Positions 41,955 through 53,430 of a DNA stretch of 64,000 nucleotides are shown here, piece by piece. The number at the start of each line of letters is the position of its first letter. The first letter of the stretch is position 1. The position numbers were made by a program, and so were the translations under genes. The DNA is taken from assembly GCA_002436065.1 (NCBI GenBank), contig DIXP01000079.1, positions 35,438 through 99,437 of the forward strand, given 5' to 3'. The DNA comes from Chloroflexi bacterium UBA6077 (GTDB lineage Bacteria > Chloroflexota > UBA6077). Below the pieces are notes generated by a model. That model saw only the letters and a list, made by a program, of their open reading frames with translations, searched no databases and was not told the DNA's origin.

Positions 41955-44156
41955 CTACGCCGATCGACGTTTGGCGGTGCGGGCAGGCTTGGTAGCTGTC
42001 GTCTTGGGTGATCGGGAGGCTGTGGCCTCCTCCTCGCCGGAAGCGCCATCGGTTGATTCGGGTGCGCCGCACCGAATGCAGCGCGGGCCGCCCTTGCCGG
42101 CCTCCACCTGGAGCCCGCCGCACTTGAGGCAGGGCTCCGGAACCGGCCGCTGCCAGGAGGTCCATTTGCACTCCGGATACCGGCTGCAGCCGTAGAAGGT
42201 GCGCCGCTGCTTGGTCTGCCTCTCCACCAGTTCGGCCGCACACTCGGGGCATGCAACGCCTATCTTCTTGAGCAACGGCTTGGCGTTCCTGCACTCGGGG
42301 AATCCGCTGCACCCCATGAACTTGCCAAAGCGCCCCATCCGGATGAGCATGGGACGGCCGCACTTCTCACACAACTCGTCCGTCATCTCCGGCTCGATCT
42401 TCACCCGCTCGATGCTCTCGCCGGCCTTTTCCAGATCCTCGTGGAAAGGCACGTAGAAGTCGCGGACTACCGGAACCCACTCGCGATCTCCCGAGGCTAC
42501 CTCGTCGAGCCTCTCCTCCATATTGGCAGTGAAGTCCACATCCAGGATGTCCGGGAAGTTTTCCACCAGGAGGTCGTTCACCAGGCAGCCCAGGTCGGTT
42601 GGCCGAAGTCGCTTCTCCATCCGTTCCACGTAGCCTCTATCCTGGATCGTGGAGAGGGTGGGTGCGTAGGTGCTGGGGCGGCCAATTCCCTTCTCCTCCA
42701 AGACTTTCACCAGGGTGGCCTCGGAGTACCTGGGAGGCGGTTGGGTGAAGTGCTGCTCTGGGAGCAGCTTGACCAGGTTAACCTCCTCGCCCTGCGTCAG
42801 GTCCGGCAGCGGCTTCTGGGCGTCTTCGTCCTGTCCGTCGTCGTCTCGCCCCTCGCGGTAGAGGGAGAGGAAGCCCTGGAACACTATCATGGAGCCGTTG
42901 GCCCTGAAGAGGTAATCGCCCTTGGTCTCGGCGCCCTTCGTGGCCACATCCACCGTGGTGACCTCGTAGCGGGCAGCGGCCATCTGGCTGGCGACGAAGC
43001 GTTTCCAGATCAGGTCGTACAGCCGGAATTGGTCCGACGTCAGGTGCTGCTTGACTCGTGCAGGCTCCCTGAAGACCGAGGTCGGCCGGATGGCCTCGTG
43101 AGCCTCCTGGGCCAGCTTGCTCTTGGTCTTGTAGACCCTTGGCGTCTCGGGCACGTTCTCGACGCCGTGGCGCTCACCGATGAAGCTTCGCACCTCATGA
43201 ATGGCCGTCTCAGACACCTGGACGGAGTCGGTTCGCATGTAGGTGATTAGCCCCACGCCGCCCTCGGCCCCCACATCCAGCCCCTCATACAGCTGCTGGG
43301 CGACCGCCATTGTCCGCTTGGCGGTGAAGCCCAGCTTGCGGCCGGCCTCCTGCTGCAGGGTGCTGGTGGTGAAGGGTGGCGCTGCTGTGCGGGTCTGTTC
43401 CTTGACTCGTACCTCCGCAATCCGGTAGACCGCGTTTTGCAGGTCGGTCAGAACCTGAGCGGCGTCCTCCTCCTTGGCCAGCTCGGGCTTCTTGCCCAGC
43501 GCCTGCACCAGCCCCGCTCGGAAGATCGCCCGCTTGCTCCGGGCCCCCTTGCCCGGCTTCTTGGCCAGTTCGGCCTCTACCGTCCAGTATTCAACGCGGT
43601 TGAATGCCTCGATCTCCCGCTCTCGCTCCACCACCAGCCGGACCGCCACCGATTGGACTCGCCCCGCAGAGAGCCCACGGCGGACCTTTCTCCACAGGAG
43701 GGGGCTGAGGTTGTAACCGACCAGACGATCCAGGATGCGCCGAGCCTGCTGAGCCTCCACCCGCTTCATGTCGATGGTGCGAGGCGATTTCACCGCCCGA
43801 AGGATGGCATCCTTGGTGATCTCATGAAACTCGATGCGCTTCATGGGTTTGGAATCGACGCCCATGGCCGTGGCGAGGTGCCAGGCGATGGCCTCACCCT
43901 CCCTATCAGGGTCTGTGGCGAGGTAGATGGACTGGGACTCCTTAGCCCTCTCCCTTAGCTCCTTGACGACCTTGCTCTTGTCCCTGGGGATGACGTACTT
44001 GGGGGCGAAGTCGTGCTCCGGGTCGACGCCCAGGGTGCTCTTAGGCAGGTCACGCACGTGACCCATGCTGGCATCGACATGGAAGTCCCTGCCGAGGAAC
44101 TTCTGTATTGTCCTGGCCTTGGCAGGTGATTCAACTATCACAAGGTTCTTCGCCAC
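41955..44156 (-). CDS. topA: DNA topoisomerase I (type IA)
   Basis: Relaxes negative supercoils through a 5'-phosphotyrosine. The TOPRIM domain has VIVESPAKARTI at the N-terminus and ATDPDREGEAIAWH near 80-95. The nucleophile is the Tyr in GLITYMRTDS near residue 306, and GIGRPSTYAPT lies near 500. Three C-terminal zinc-ribbon-like repeats follow (CEKCGRPM, CPECAAEL, CLKCGG), with a basic Lys/Thr tail. 733 residues. It starts 5 bases after dprA ends. Confidence 0.96.
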   Translation of the reverse strand: MAKNLVIVESPAKARTIQKFLGRDFHVDASMGHVRDLPKSTLGVDPEHDFAPKYVIPRDKSKVVKELRERAKESQSIYLATDPDREGEAIAWHLATAMGVDSKPMKRIEFHEITKDAILRAVKSPRTIDMKRVEAQQARRILDRLVGYNLSPLLWRKVRRGLSAGRVQSVAVRLVVEREREIEAFNRVEYWTVEAELAKKPGKGARSKRAIFRAGLVQALGKKPELAKEEDAAQVLTDLQNAVYRIAEVRVKEQTRTAAPPFTTSTLQQEAGRKLGFTAKRTMAVAQQLYEGLDVGAEGGVGLITYMRTDSVQVSETAIHEVRSFIGERHGVENVPETPRVYKTKSKLAQEAHEAIRPTSVFREPARVKQHLTSDQFRLYDLIWKRFVASQMAAARYEVTTVDVATKGAETKGDYLFRANGSMIVFQGFLSLYREGRDDDGQDEDAQKPLPDLTQGEEVNLVKLLPEQHFTQPPPRYSEATLVKVLEEKGIGRPSTYAPTLSTIQDRGYVERMEKRLRPTDLGCLVNDLLVENFPDILDVDFTANMEERLDEVASGDREWVPVVRDFYVPFHEDLEKAGESIERVKIEPEMTDELCEKCGRPMLIRMGRFGKFMGCSGFPECRNAKPLLKKIGVACPECAAELVERQTKQRRTFYGCSRYPECKWTSWQRPVPEPCLKCGGLQVEAGKGGPRCIRCGAPESTDGASGEEEATASRSPKTTATKPARTAKRRSA

Positions 44157-44161
44157 GTCGT

Positions 44162-45241
44162 CTATCCTTTAACATAGTTCATTCCGCCGACCTGTCGAGC
44201 CAGTCCCTTCAGCTCCAGCATTGTCAGGGCGCTGGATACCACCGAGATGGGCAGGCACACAGCGCGCCGGACCTCGTCGATGTGGAGCGGCTCGTGGCTC
44301 AGACATCGAAGCACCACAGCCTCGGAGTCGCTCTCAGGAATCGCACAGCGGGCAGCGCTCTGCTGCACTGTCGACTCCATCTTCAACTCCTCCAGGAGGT
44401 CCTCCATCCCGCAGATGGGCTTGGCCCCCTCGGAGATCAGACGATTTGGCCCGCGGCTGACCGGACTGAAGATGTTGCCGGGTACCGCGAAGACCTCTCG
44501 CCCCTGCTCCAGCGCGAACTCGGCGGTGATCAGGGCACCGCTGGTCTCTCCGGCTTCCACAATCAGCGAAGCAAGGGACAGGCCAGAGATGATCCTGTTG
44601 CGGCGAGGGAAGTTGACACCGTCGGGTTTCGTCCCCAGGGGAAACTCGCTCACCAGAGCCCCCCTCTCCGCTATCTCCGCGGCCAGCTTCCGATTCTCGC
44701 CTGGATAGATTATATCAAGACCACTGCCCAACACCGCCAGCGTGCGGCCCTTGGCTTCCAAAGCAGCCCGGTGGGCGAAGGTATCGATCCCCCTGGCCAG
44801 TCCGCTCACCACCGTGACTCCGTTCTCGGCTAGTCCCCTGGCGAACAGTTCGGTGGCCTGGCGACCATAGATGGAGGGCTTTCGCGTGCCCACTATCGCG
44901 ACTGCAAGATCGTCTGACGGGAGGATCTTACCCCTAACGTACAGGACCGGCGGGGGGTCGGCGATGTTCTGGAGGGGGTGAGGGTACTCATCATCCTCCA
45001 GGGTGATCACTTGAACACTCAGCCGCTGGAGTCTCTGCATCTCCCGTTCAAGGTCGATGCGGCTCCGGACACCGATCAGCGACTCCACCGTCCGGCGGTC
45101 TATCCCCGCCTCCGCCAGGTGGCCCGGCCTCGCTTTCCATACTGCTTCTGGGCTCCCGAGGGCATCGAGCAGGCGACGGAACTTGGCCGGACCGATGCCC
45201 GGCACGAGGCTGAGCCCTACCGAGAACGCCTTGGGGTCCAT
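44162..45241 (-). CDS. dprA: DNA processing protein DprA
   Basis: Single-strand DNA-binding protein that loads RecA during natural transformation. A helix-hairpin-helix start (VPGIGPAKFRRLLDALGS) precedes the Rossmann-like core: VGTRKPSIYGRQ, VVSGLARGIDTFAH, VLGSGLDIIYP, and FPRRNRIISGLSLASLIVEAGETSG. A C-terminal winged helix ends the protein. 359 residues, next to topA as in many bacteria. Confidence 0.95.
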   Translation of the reverse strand: MDPKAFSVGLSLVPGIGPAKFRRLLDALGSPEAVWKARPGHLAEAGIDRRTVESLIGVRSRIDLEREMQRLQRLSVQVITLEDDEYPHPLQNIADPPPVLYVRGKILPSDDLAVAIVGTRKPSIYGRQATELFARGLAENGVTVVSGLARGIDTFAHRAALEAKGRTLAVLGSGLDIIYPGENRKLAAEIAERGALVSEFPLGTKPDGVNFPRRNRIISGLSLASLIVEAGETSGALITAEFALEQGREVFAVPGNIFSPVSRGPNRLISEGAKPICGMEDLLEELKMESTVQQSAARCAIPESDSEAVVLRCLSHEPLHIDEVRRAVCLPISVVSSALTMLELKGLARQVGGMNYVKG

Positions 45242-45504
45242 GGATCACATCTCCGACGGCAACGGCCACGCTGCTCCAAAGCACACCAAAGCAAGGCTGC
45301 ACCGCCTCGGTGCAGGCGGTTGGCAATTCTAACACAGCCCGGTACCAGTGACAAAAGAAGAATGCGACAGGGGTTTGTCCCCGCCGGACGTTGCGCTGTA
45401 GAATCCAGGAGCATACGGCTTCATTTTGTGCGGGAAGGATTGATTGCCGTATGTGTCGAAATGAGTCGGGATGAGCTGGTTAGGCTCATATCGAGAAGGG
45501 ATAA

Positions 45505-46269
45505 ATGGGTGGCATGACGGGCTTGGTTGAGTTGGAGAAGGCTTTCAGAGACCTCTGTGCCCAGGAGGGCAGACGAGGAGTCATTGCCACGACGTCTCTT
45601 TCGGAGGTGCGGCTGCTGCCTGAGCAGGAGGGCTACCTGCAGGCCAAGGTGGTAGGACTGAAGCTGCCTCGGGAGGAGATCACGGCCGTCTCCCTGGGGC
45701 TCGCCTACCGTCGAGACGAGATCGATGCTATCCCCCAGGGGTGGCCCACCGACAGGCCCCCAGATAGCCGGTGGGATGACTACGTCCACGCCTACCATGC
45801 CGTGAACCTGGCATTGAACAGGATCGTTTGGGTGATGGCGCAGGACTTCCAAGGAGTTCCCGAGCGGGCGACGATGGATGGGCTGGCGGGTAAGGTTGAG
45901 CACGTCACCCAGTACTTCCCCTACTGCATCTCCCATCGATCGGTCGCCGAGGCCGCAAGGCTTGGCTGGCGGGGCAAGCACGGCCTGATCGTGACTCCGG
46001 AGTTCGGTTCGGCTTTTCGGCTGGCCAGCCTCTTTCTGCCGGGCCGGGTAGAATCCCCCCGGCGAGAGTTGCGGGACTGCGGTGAGTGCGAAGCCTGCCT
46101 TGATGCCTGCCCATTGCTGAAGAGGGGAGCTTCCCTACCGGATCTGAACAGCTACAGGGAGGCGTGCCGGCGGCGAATCAAGGCCCTCGCCCTGGAGGCC
46201 GACGTGTGCGGGATCTGCGTCCGCCGCTGCTGGGAGGTAGTGGCCGAACCCGGTTGGGACAGCCTCTAG
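45505..46269 (+). CDS. QueG-like 4Fe-4S protein
   Basis: A 254-residue protein that looks like the C-terminal two thirds of epoxyqueuosine reductase QueG. GWRGKHGLIVTPEFG near residue 155 resembles the QueG GW-GK segment, and CGECEACLDACPLL with the second cluster CGICVRRCWEV are double 4Fe-4S motifs. It lacks the full cobalamin-binding N-terminus, so activity on tRNA is uncertain. The ATG at 45505 has GAAGGG upstream; ATG at 45514 is an alternative. Its stop overlaps the methyltransferase start by one base. Confidence 0.72.
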   Translation: MGGMTGLVELEKAFRDLCAQEGRRGVIATTSLSEVRLLPEQEGYLQAKVVGLKLPREEITAVSLGLAYRRDEIDAIPQGWPTDRPPDSRWDDYVHAYHAVNLALNRIVWVMAQDFQGVPERATMDGLAGKVEHVTQYFPYCISHRSVAEAARLGWRGKHGLIVTPEFGSAFRLASLFLPGRVESPRRELRDCGECEACLDACPLLKRGASLPDLNSYREACRRRIKALALEADVCGICVRRCWEVVAEPGWDSL

Positions 46270-47288
46270 TGGTCTTCCAGAGCGGATGCGATGAACGGCC
46301 GCAGACGTCTGTTGGGAGCGCGGGCGGCTTGCCTCCCCGGTCCACCCCATCCGATCCGTCTGATCCGTCCAATCCGTCCCCAGCCCCCACCCGTAAGGAC
46401 GGGCGGGACGCCCGCGCTCCCGGCGACGGGAATCGCCTCTATCTTGGGGACAACCTCGACGTGATGCGCTCTCTTCCCTGCGAGAGCATCGACCTCATTT
46501 ATGCCGACCCCCCGTTCTTCTCGGGTCGCAGTTATGGCCTCAATCCCTCCAGCGAGGGGAGCCAGCCTCATTTCCGCGACCAATGGCCTCAGGGTCTGGA
46601 GGGGTACCTAGCCTGGCTCGTCGAGCGCTTGCGGGAGATGAGGCGCCTATTGAGACCGTCGGGCAGCCTGTTTCTCCACCTGGACTGGCATGCCGTGCAC
46701 TACGCCAAGGTGGAGATGGATCGGATCTTTGGATACGACCACCTCCAGAACGAGATCGTCTGGTCCTATCACTCTGGGGGGGGAAGCCGTCGCCGTTATG
46801 GCCGTAAGCACGACACCCTCCTCTGGTACACGGCTAGCCGCGAGGGCTACCAATTCAATACCGACGAGGTGCGGGTCCCCTACGATGCCGCCATAGCCTC
46901 ATCTCGACGGCGACTGTTCCACCGCGATGGGAAGGTGGATGGTAGTGTGTGGGAGATCCCACGACCCCCCAACCATTCCAAGGAGTGGACTGGCTATCCA
47001 ACGCAGAAGCCGGAGGTGCTGTTGGAGAGGATCATTAGAGCCCACTCCCTACCTGGCCAGGTCGTGGGGGACTTCTTCTGCGGCTCGGGGACGACGCTCG
47101 TCGTGTCCCATCGCTTGGGCCGTCAGTGGGTAGCCTGCGATTGCTCGCCGATAGCGGTGGAGGTGGCTTCCGCACGGCTGCGGCAGTCCGGCGAGGCGAC
47201 GGCTCAGGGCGGCTTGCCGGCGACTCAGTTCATCGTGGACGAGGGACCATTTCCCGAGGACCGGCTTCCCGTGCGCCCGCCTGATTAA
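46269..47288 (+). CDS. Orphan DNA methyltransferase, N6-adenine/N4-cytosine type, beta class
   Basis: Motif order is DPPF (residue 80) before the SAM-binding DFFCGSGTT (near 273), the permuted beta-class order. Other segments are YLGDNLDVM, LRPSGSLFLHLDWH, and YPTQKPEVLLERII. No restriction enzyme is adjacent, so it is an orphan. The GTG start at 46269 overlaps the preceding stop, but about 55 N-terminal codons are Pro/Ser/Asp-rich and lie in an inverted-repeat element (46314-46325 with 46410-46421). A TTG at 46329 is possible, and the functional part begins near 46430. Recognition sequence unknown. Confidence 0.83.
   Translation: MVFQSGCDERPQTSVGSAGGLPPRSTPSDPSDPSNPSPAPTRKDGRDARAPGDGNRLYLGDNLDVMRSLPCESIDLIYADPPFFSGRSYGLNPSSEGSQPHFRDQWPQGLEGYLAWLVERLREMRRLLRPSGSLFLHLDWHAVHYAKVEMDRIFGYDHLQNEIVWSYHSGGGSRRRYGRKHDTLLWYTASREGYQFNTDEVRVPYDAAIASSRRRLFHRDGKVDGSVWEIPRPPNHSKEWTGYPTQKPEVLLERIIRAHSLPGQVVGDFFCGSGTTLVVSHRLGRQWVACDCSPIAVEVASARLRQSGEATAQGGLPATQFIVDEGPFPEDRLPVRPPD
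46314..46421. repeat. Inverted-repeat element at the methyltransferase 5' end
   Basis: GGGAGCGCGGGC (46314-46325) is exactly complementary to GCCCGCGCTCCC (46410-46421). Between them is a run of CCGTCC/GATCCG-type short repeats. This looks like an intergenic repeat that has become part of the reading frame. Confidence 0.5.
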
Positions 47289-47464
47289 GCGCTCCTTCAC
47301 TAGTGGTGGTTGTTTGTTCTTGGACAATCAAGTCCCCGTCAGGATCTGGCGCCCCTGATCCCGCTTTCCGTCCCTACCCTGTCCAAGCTCTGTGGTACAC
47401 TACACCCAAGTAGTACATCTCGCCGGCTCGAAGTGCCGGCCAGCAGATAAGGAGAGCGGTCCTC

Positions 47465-48445
47465 ATGGACTACGGTAGCCTGATCAGACAGGCCTGGCAA
47501 TACACCTGGCGCTTCAAGTTCCTTTGGGTGCTTGGGCTGTTCGCGCCCAGCACTGTGGGTTCCTGTTCTTCTTCTCCCGGTGGAGGCGGGTCGGTTTCGG
47601 CAGGGGACAGCAGTTGGACCCCCGACCGCATCGCTCCGGAATTGGGGCGGGCCATGGGCGAGACGGGCAACTGGTTCATGCGGAATATGGACATAATCCT
47701 CCTGGTGGCGGTGCTGGCCGCCCTGATAGGGTTCGCCTTCTTCGTGGTTTCGATCATTGCACAGGGGGCGATGGCGCGAGGTACGGCGGATGTGGCCCTG
47801 GGGAGGCCTGTCACGCTTGGGCAGGCTTGGGGGACGGGGCTGCGGCTGTTCTGGCGCTACCTGGGGCTGCTGCTCGTGCTGATAGGGCTGTTCATCCTGG
47901 TGGCGATATTGATCGGCATCCTGGTTGCCCTGGCCGTCCTGGTGGGCTCGCTGCTGGAGGGTTCCGCCCAGATGGCCTTCGTGATCATCAGTGTTCTGGT
48001 GGGGATTGTCTTCTTCCTGGCGGTGATCGCGCTGTCCGTGGCCATCGGCGTGGCCGCGGCCTTTGCACAGAGGGCGATCGCTGTCGAGGACGTTGGGCCC
48101 ATCCACGCCTTGAGGATCGGGTTCGGGCTGTTGCGGGGCCACGCCGGCAGTTCGGCCCTGGTGTGGCTGATCAGCCTGGGATTGGGTATAGGAGTTGGCT
48201 TGGCCATCCTCCTCGCTACGTTCATCCTGCTGCTGCCTCTGGGAGGGGTGGTGGCCATCCTGTTCATAACGACCGGTGCCTCCGGCGTGTCGATAGCCTT
48301 CACGGTGATCGCGGCAATCCTGCTGATCGCAGGGCTGTGGTTCCTCTCGGCGATAGCCAATACTTTCTTCTGGCACTACTGGACGTTGACCTATCTGAAC
48401 TTCACCGGCCGGCTCACCAGGCAGTTGGAGGTACAGGAAGGATAG
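47465..48445 (+). CDS. Polytopic membrane protein of unknown function
   Basis: A 326-residue protein with six to eight hydrophobic helices after a short Gly/Ser-rich extracytoplasmic loop (CSSSPGGGGS). Segments such as GTADVALGRPVTLGQAWGTGLRLFWRY and GFGLLRGHAGSSALVWLI resemble DUF7544-like or glycerophosphodiester phosphodiesterase membrane domains, but I cannot fix the family. The ATG at 47465 has AAGGAGAG nine bases upstream. It is isolated; the 176-base gap before it shows only a small inverted repeat (GCCGGC...GCCGGC near 47425-47443). Confidence 0.65.
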   Translation: MDYGSLIRQAWQYTWRFKFLWVLGLFAPSTVGSCSSSPGGGGSVSAGDSSWTPDRIAPELGRAMGETGNWFMRNMDIILLVAVLAALIGFAFFVVSIIAQGAMARGTADVALGRPVTLGQAWGTGLRLFWRYLGLLLVLIGLFILVAILIGILVALAVLVGSLLEGSAQMAFVIISVLVGIVFFLAVIALSVAIGVAAAFAQRAIAVEDVGPIHALRIGFGLLRGHAGSSALVWLISLGLGIGVGLAILLATFILLLPLGGVVAILFITTGASGVSIAFTVIAAILLIAGLWFLSAIANTFFWHYWTLTYLNFTGRLTRQLEVQEG

Positions 48446-48510
48446 GGGACGGAGGAGACGGGGGAAAAACGAGAACTCTCCTCTCCCCGTAGGAGAGGCA
48501 GCAAACGATT

Positions 48511-48684
48511 CCCCTCTCCCTCGGGGAGAGGGTCAGGGTGAGGGGAACCACGCAGGGAAATACCGAGCCAGCCTCACCCCGTGAACGTGCCAGAGGGCGT
48601 GTCCACGGTTCGCGTGGTGAGGGGGGACTCGGGAGTCAACCGAACGAGCCCCTCACCACGACCCTCTCCCGCGGGGAGAGGGAG
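48511..48684. repeat. Pair of inverted GGGAGAGGG-type repeats
   Basis: CCCCTCTCCCTCGGGGAGAGGG (48511-48532) followed by TCAGGGTGAGGGG recurs in reverse near 48648-48684 (CCCTCACCACGACCCTCTCCCGCGGGGAGAGGG). Both are internally palindromic. They flank a 100-base stretch without a gene and lie in the convergent gap between the membrane protein and tpiA, so they may also act as terminators. Confidence 0.6.
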
Positions 48685-48694
48685 TAGACGGCTG

Positions 48695-49456
48695 CTACGC
48701 CTTCGCCGCCGCGGTTCCCTTGACTATCTCCACGAAGGAGACGGCCTTGAGGCTGGCGCCACCCACCAGGGCGCCGTCGATCTCGGGCTGGCCCATGAAC
48801 TCCTTGATGTTGTCTGGGGTCACACTGCCCCCGTACTGGATCTGCAGTTCATCAGCAGCAGCCCTTCCGAAGAGGTCCGCGACCACGGCTCGGATCATTC
48901 CGACTACCTGGTTGGCCCCCTCCCCCGTGGCCGCCTTACCCGTGCCGATGGCCCAGATCGGCTCATAGGCGATCACCAGGCTCCCTGGCACCTGGAGTCC
49001 CGCCAGGCCGGCCCTCACTTGGCCGCCTACTACCTCCTTGGTCTGCCCTGCCTCGTACTGGGTCAGGGTCTCGCCGACGCACATGATCGGCTTGAGGCCA
49101 TGGTTCAGGGCAGCCTTTACTTTCTTGGCCACCAGTTCATCCGTTTCGCCGAAGTACTGCCTGCGTTCACTGTGGCCTATGATCACGTAGTCCGCCAGAC
49201 CCTGGAGCATGAGAGGGCTGACCTCACCCGTGAAGGCTCCCTTGTCGGCGAAGTACATGTCCTGCGCACCGACCAGGATTGGGCTGCCCATCAGGCGGTC
49301 GCGGACGGCGGCCAGGGAGATGAAAGGCGGGCACAGCACCGTCTCCACCGTTTGGACTGTCTCCACCTGGGTGCGTATCGCCTCGGCCAGGGCCACCGCC
49401 TCATCGAGATTGGTGTTCATCTTCCAGTTGCCGGCAATAATTGGAATGCGTGGCAT
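48695..49456 (-). CDS. tpiA: Triosephosphate isomerase
   Basis: Interconverts dihydroxyacetone phosphate and glyceraldehyde 3-phosphate. The active site is complete: GNWKMN with the Lys near residue 11, IIGHSERR with the His near 95, AYEPIWAIGTG with the Glu near 167, and YGGSVTPDN with the phosphate loop. 253 residues. It starts 4 bases after gpmI ends and is the last gene of the glycolytic cluster. Confidence 0.97.
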   Translation of the reverse strand: MPRIPIIAGNWKMNTNLDEAVALAEAIRTQVETVQTVETVLCPPFISLAAVRDRLMGSPILVGAQDMYFADKGAFTGEVSPLMLQGLADYVIIGHSERRQYFGETDELVAKKVKAALNHGLKPIMCVGETLTQYEAGQTKEVVGGQVRAGLAGLQVPGSLVIAYEPIWAIGTGKAATGEGANQVVGMIRAVVADLFGRAAADELQIQYGGSVTPDNIKEFMGQPEIDGALVGGASLKAVSFVEIVKGTAAAKA

Positions 49457-49460
49457 GTCT

Positions 49461-51011
49461 CTACCTCTCTATCAGGCTGGTGCCCGTCATTACGGCGGGC
49501 TTGGGGAGGTCTAGCAACTCCAGGATAGTCGGCGCTATGTCGCTGAGGGCGCCGCCGCGGCGTAGCTTGCCTCCCTTCAGCTGCCTGGCGACCGCGATGA
49601 AGGGGACCAAGTCCGTGGTGTGAGCTGTGAAGGGGCCTCCGGCGTCGGGGTCGACCATGACCTCGGCGTTGCCATGGTCGGATGTCACAAGCGCTACTCC
49701 CTCCTTTGCGAGGACCAGGTCGACGATCCTGCCCACGCAGGTATCGACCGTCTCGATCGCCTTGACCGCCGCGGGTATGACGCCGGTGTGGCCTACCATG
49801 TCGCCGTTCGCGAAGTTCATCAGGATGACCTGGTGTCTTTCATGCTCGAGATCATCCAACACGACCTCCGTGATCTCGGGGGCACTCATTTCGGGCTGCA
49901 GATCGTAGGTAGGCACCTTGGGCGAGGGAACCAGCAGGCGGTCCTCCAGTGGGAATGGGTTCTCCCTGCCGCCGTTCAGGAAGAAGGTGACATGGGCGTA
50001 CTTCTCTGTCTCAGCCGTGTGGAACTGTGAGATGCCGTTTCTGCTCAATACCTCGGCCAGGACGTCGTTCAGGTTCTCAGCCGGGTAGGCGATGGTGGTG
50101 GGCAGCCCCTCCTCGTACTCGGTCATGGTCACTACAAGCAGGTCCTCAATCTTGGGGCCGCGGTTGAACTGGGGCATGTCGTCGCAAACCAATGCCCTGG
50201 TGATCTCCCGGGTGCGATCTGTCCGGAAGTTGTAGAAGATCAGGGCGTCGTGGGCGGAGATGAGCGACTCTTCCCCCTTCTCTGGGGTTTCTCGGACTAC
50301 CGCCGGCAGGACGAACTCGTCGACAAGCCCATTGTCGTAGGATGTCTGGACGATGGTCTCCGCGGATGGACCGCTCTCGCCCTCGCCGTACACCAGCATC
50401 CGGTAGGCTTTCTCGACACGTTCCCAGCGCTTGTCTCGGTCCATGGTGTAGTAGCGTCCGGAAACCGTGGCGATCCTGCCGGTGCCCACGGCCTCGATCC
50501 GCTGCTGTAGCTCCCGGACATAGCCCAGTCCGCTTTGTGGCAGGGTATCACGGCCGTCCAGGATGGCGTGGATCTCCACCTTGGGTAGGTGGTGCTGGGC
50601 TGCGAGGTCGATCAGGGCGTAGAGATGATCTATGTGGCTGTGTACGCCCCCCGGCCCCAGGAGGCCGAGGATGTGCAGCTTGGAATTATTCCTCTTGACG
50701 TACTCGACGGCCTTCAGGAAGGCAGGGTTTTGGAAGAAGGAGCCGTTCTGGATGGCGAGGGAGATGCGCACCAGGTCCTGGTAAACGACGCGGCCGGACC
50801 CTATGTTCAGGTGGCCGACCTCCGAGTTGCCCATCTGTCCAGCCGGCAGCCCCACCCTGGTCCCCGAGGCCTCAAGCTGGGTGTGGGGGTACTCCTGCCA
50901 CAAGCGATCCATCACAGGGGTGTTCGCGAGTGACACTGCGTTTGTGGGGCCCTTGGGGGCGCACCCCCAACCATCCATGACGATCAATACCAGCGGTGTG
51001 TTCTGTGGCAT
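49461..51011 (-). CDS. gpmI: Phosphoglycerate mutase, cofactor-independent
   Basis: Mn-dependent alkaline-phosphatase-fold enzyme converting 3- to 2-phosphoglycerate. VLIVMDGWG at the start, MGNSEVGHLNIGSG with the nucleophilic Ser, HSHIDHLYALI and DGRDT, and late metal-binding FANGDMVGHTG and TSDHGNAE are all present. The ATG at 51011 is preferred over 51032 since GGAG lies just before it and the first six codons of the longer form are basic. 516 residues. It follows pgk after a repeat-bearing gap of 107 bases. Confidence 0.95.
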   Translation of the reverse strand: MPQNTPLVLIVMDGWGCAPKGPTNAVSLANTPVMDRLWQEYPHTQLEASGTRVGLPAGQMGNSEVGHLNIGSGRVVYQDLVRISLAIQNGSFFQNPAFLKAVEYVKRNNSKLHILGLLGPGGVHSHIDHLYALIDLAAQHHLPKVEIHAILDGRDTLPQSGLGYVRELQQRIEAVGTGRIATVSGRYYTMDRDKRWERVEKAYRMLVYGEGESGPSAETIVQTSYDNGLVDEFVLPAVVRETPEKGEESLISAHDALIFYNFRTDRTREITRALVCDDMPQFNRGPKIEDLLVVTMTEYEEGLPTTIAYPAENLNDVLAEVLSRNGISQFHTAETEKYAHVTFFLNGGRENPFPLEDRLLVPSPKVPTYDLQPEMSAPEITEVVLDDLEHERHQVILMNFANGDMVGHTGVIPAAVKAIETVDTCVGRIVDLVLAKEGVALVTSDHGNAEVMVDPDAGGPFTAHTTDLVPFIAVARQLKGGKLRRGGALSDIAPTILELLDLPKPAVMTGTSLIER

Positions 51012-51042
51012 TTTTCTCCGCTTCTTGGCCATGAAAAACCAT

Positions 51043-51109
51043 AACCACTAAGACACAATGACACCAAGTTCCAGGATGAAAGCCCATGTGTCGTTGTGTC
51101 TTAGTGGTT
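51043..51109. repeat. Inverted repeat of the CCACTAAGACAC type
   Basis: AACCACTAAGACACAATGAC (from 51043 to 51064) pairs with the stretch 51088-51109 (ending CTTAGTGGTT) with one mismatch, across a 23-base loop. I recall CCACTAAGACAC as a repeat found in several bacterial groups. It lies between pgk and gpmI and could fold in the shared transcript. Confidence 0.55.
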
Positions 51110-51118
51110 TCAGGCCCA

Positions 51119-52306
<1,188 letters not shown>

Positions 52307-52307
52307 A

Positions 52308-53318
<1,011 letters not shown>

Positions 53319-53430
53319 TTGTGCTCCTTTCATTGTAGAGAAACCGCGCGCGGCGGCTCCACGAAGTTAAGTTCGGAACTACAATACCATAGCAGTAGGG
53401 TCCCTTGTCCAATGACCGCTGCTTCCGGGT

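Noticed and set aside
41881..42363. Upstream extension of the M24 peptidase frame into topA
   Set aside because: The family start is at 41880 with a Shine-Dalgarno; the extension is read from another frame of topA.
45461..45517. 18-codon ORF (MSRDELVRLI...) overlapping the Fe-S gene start
   Set aside because: Ends in an ATGA overlap but has no ribosome site or conservation that I can see.
48511..48684. CRISPR-like repeats
   Set aside because: The repeats are palindromes of a common intergenic type, only two copies, no regular spacers.
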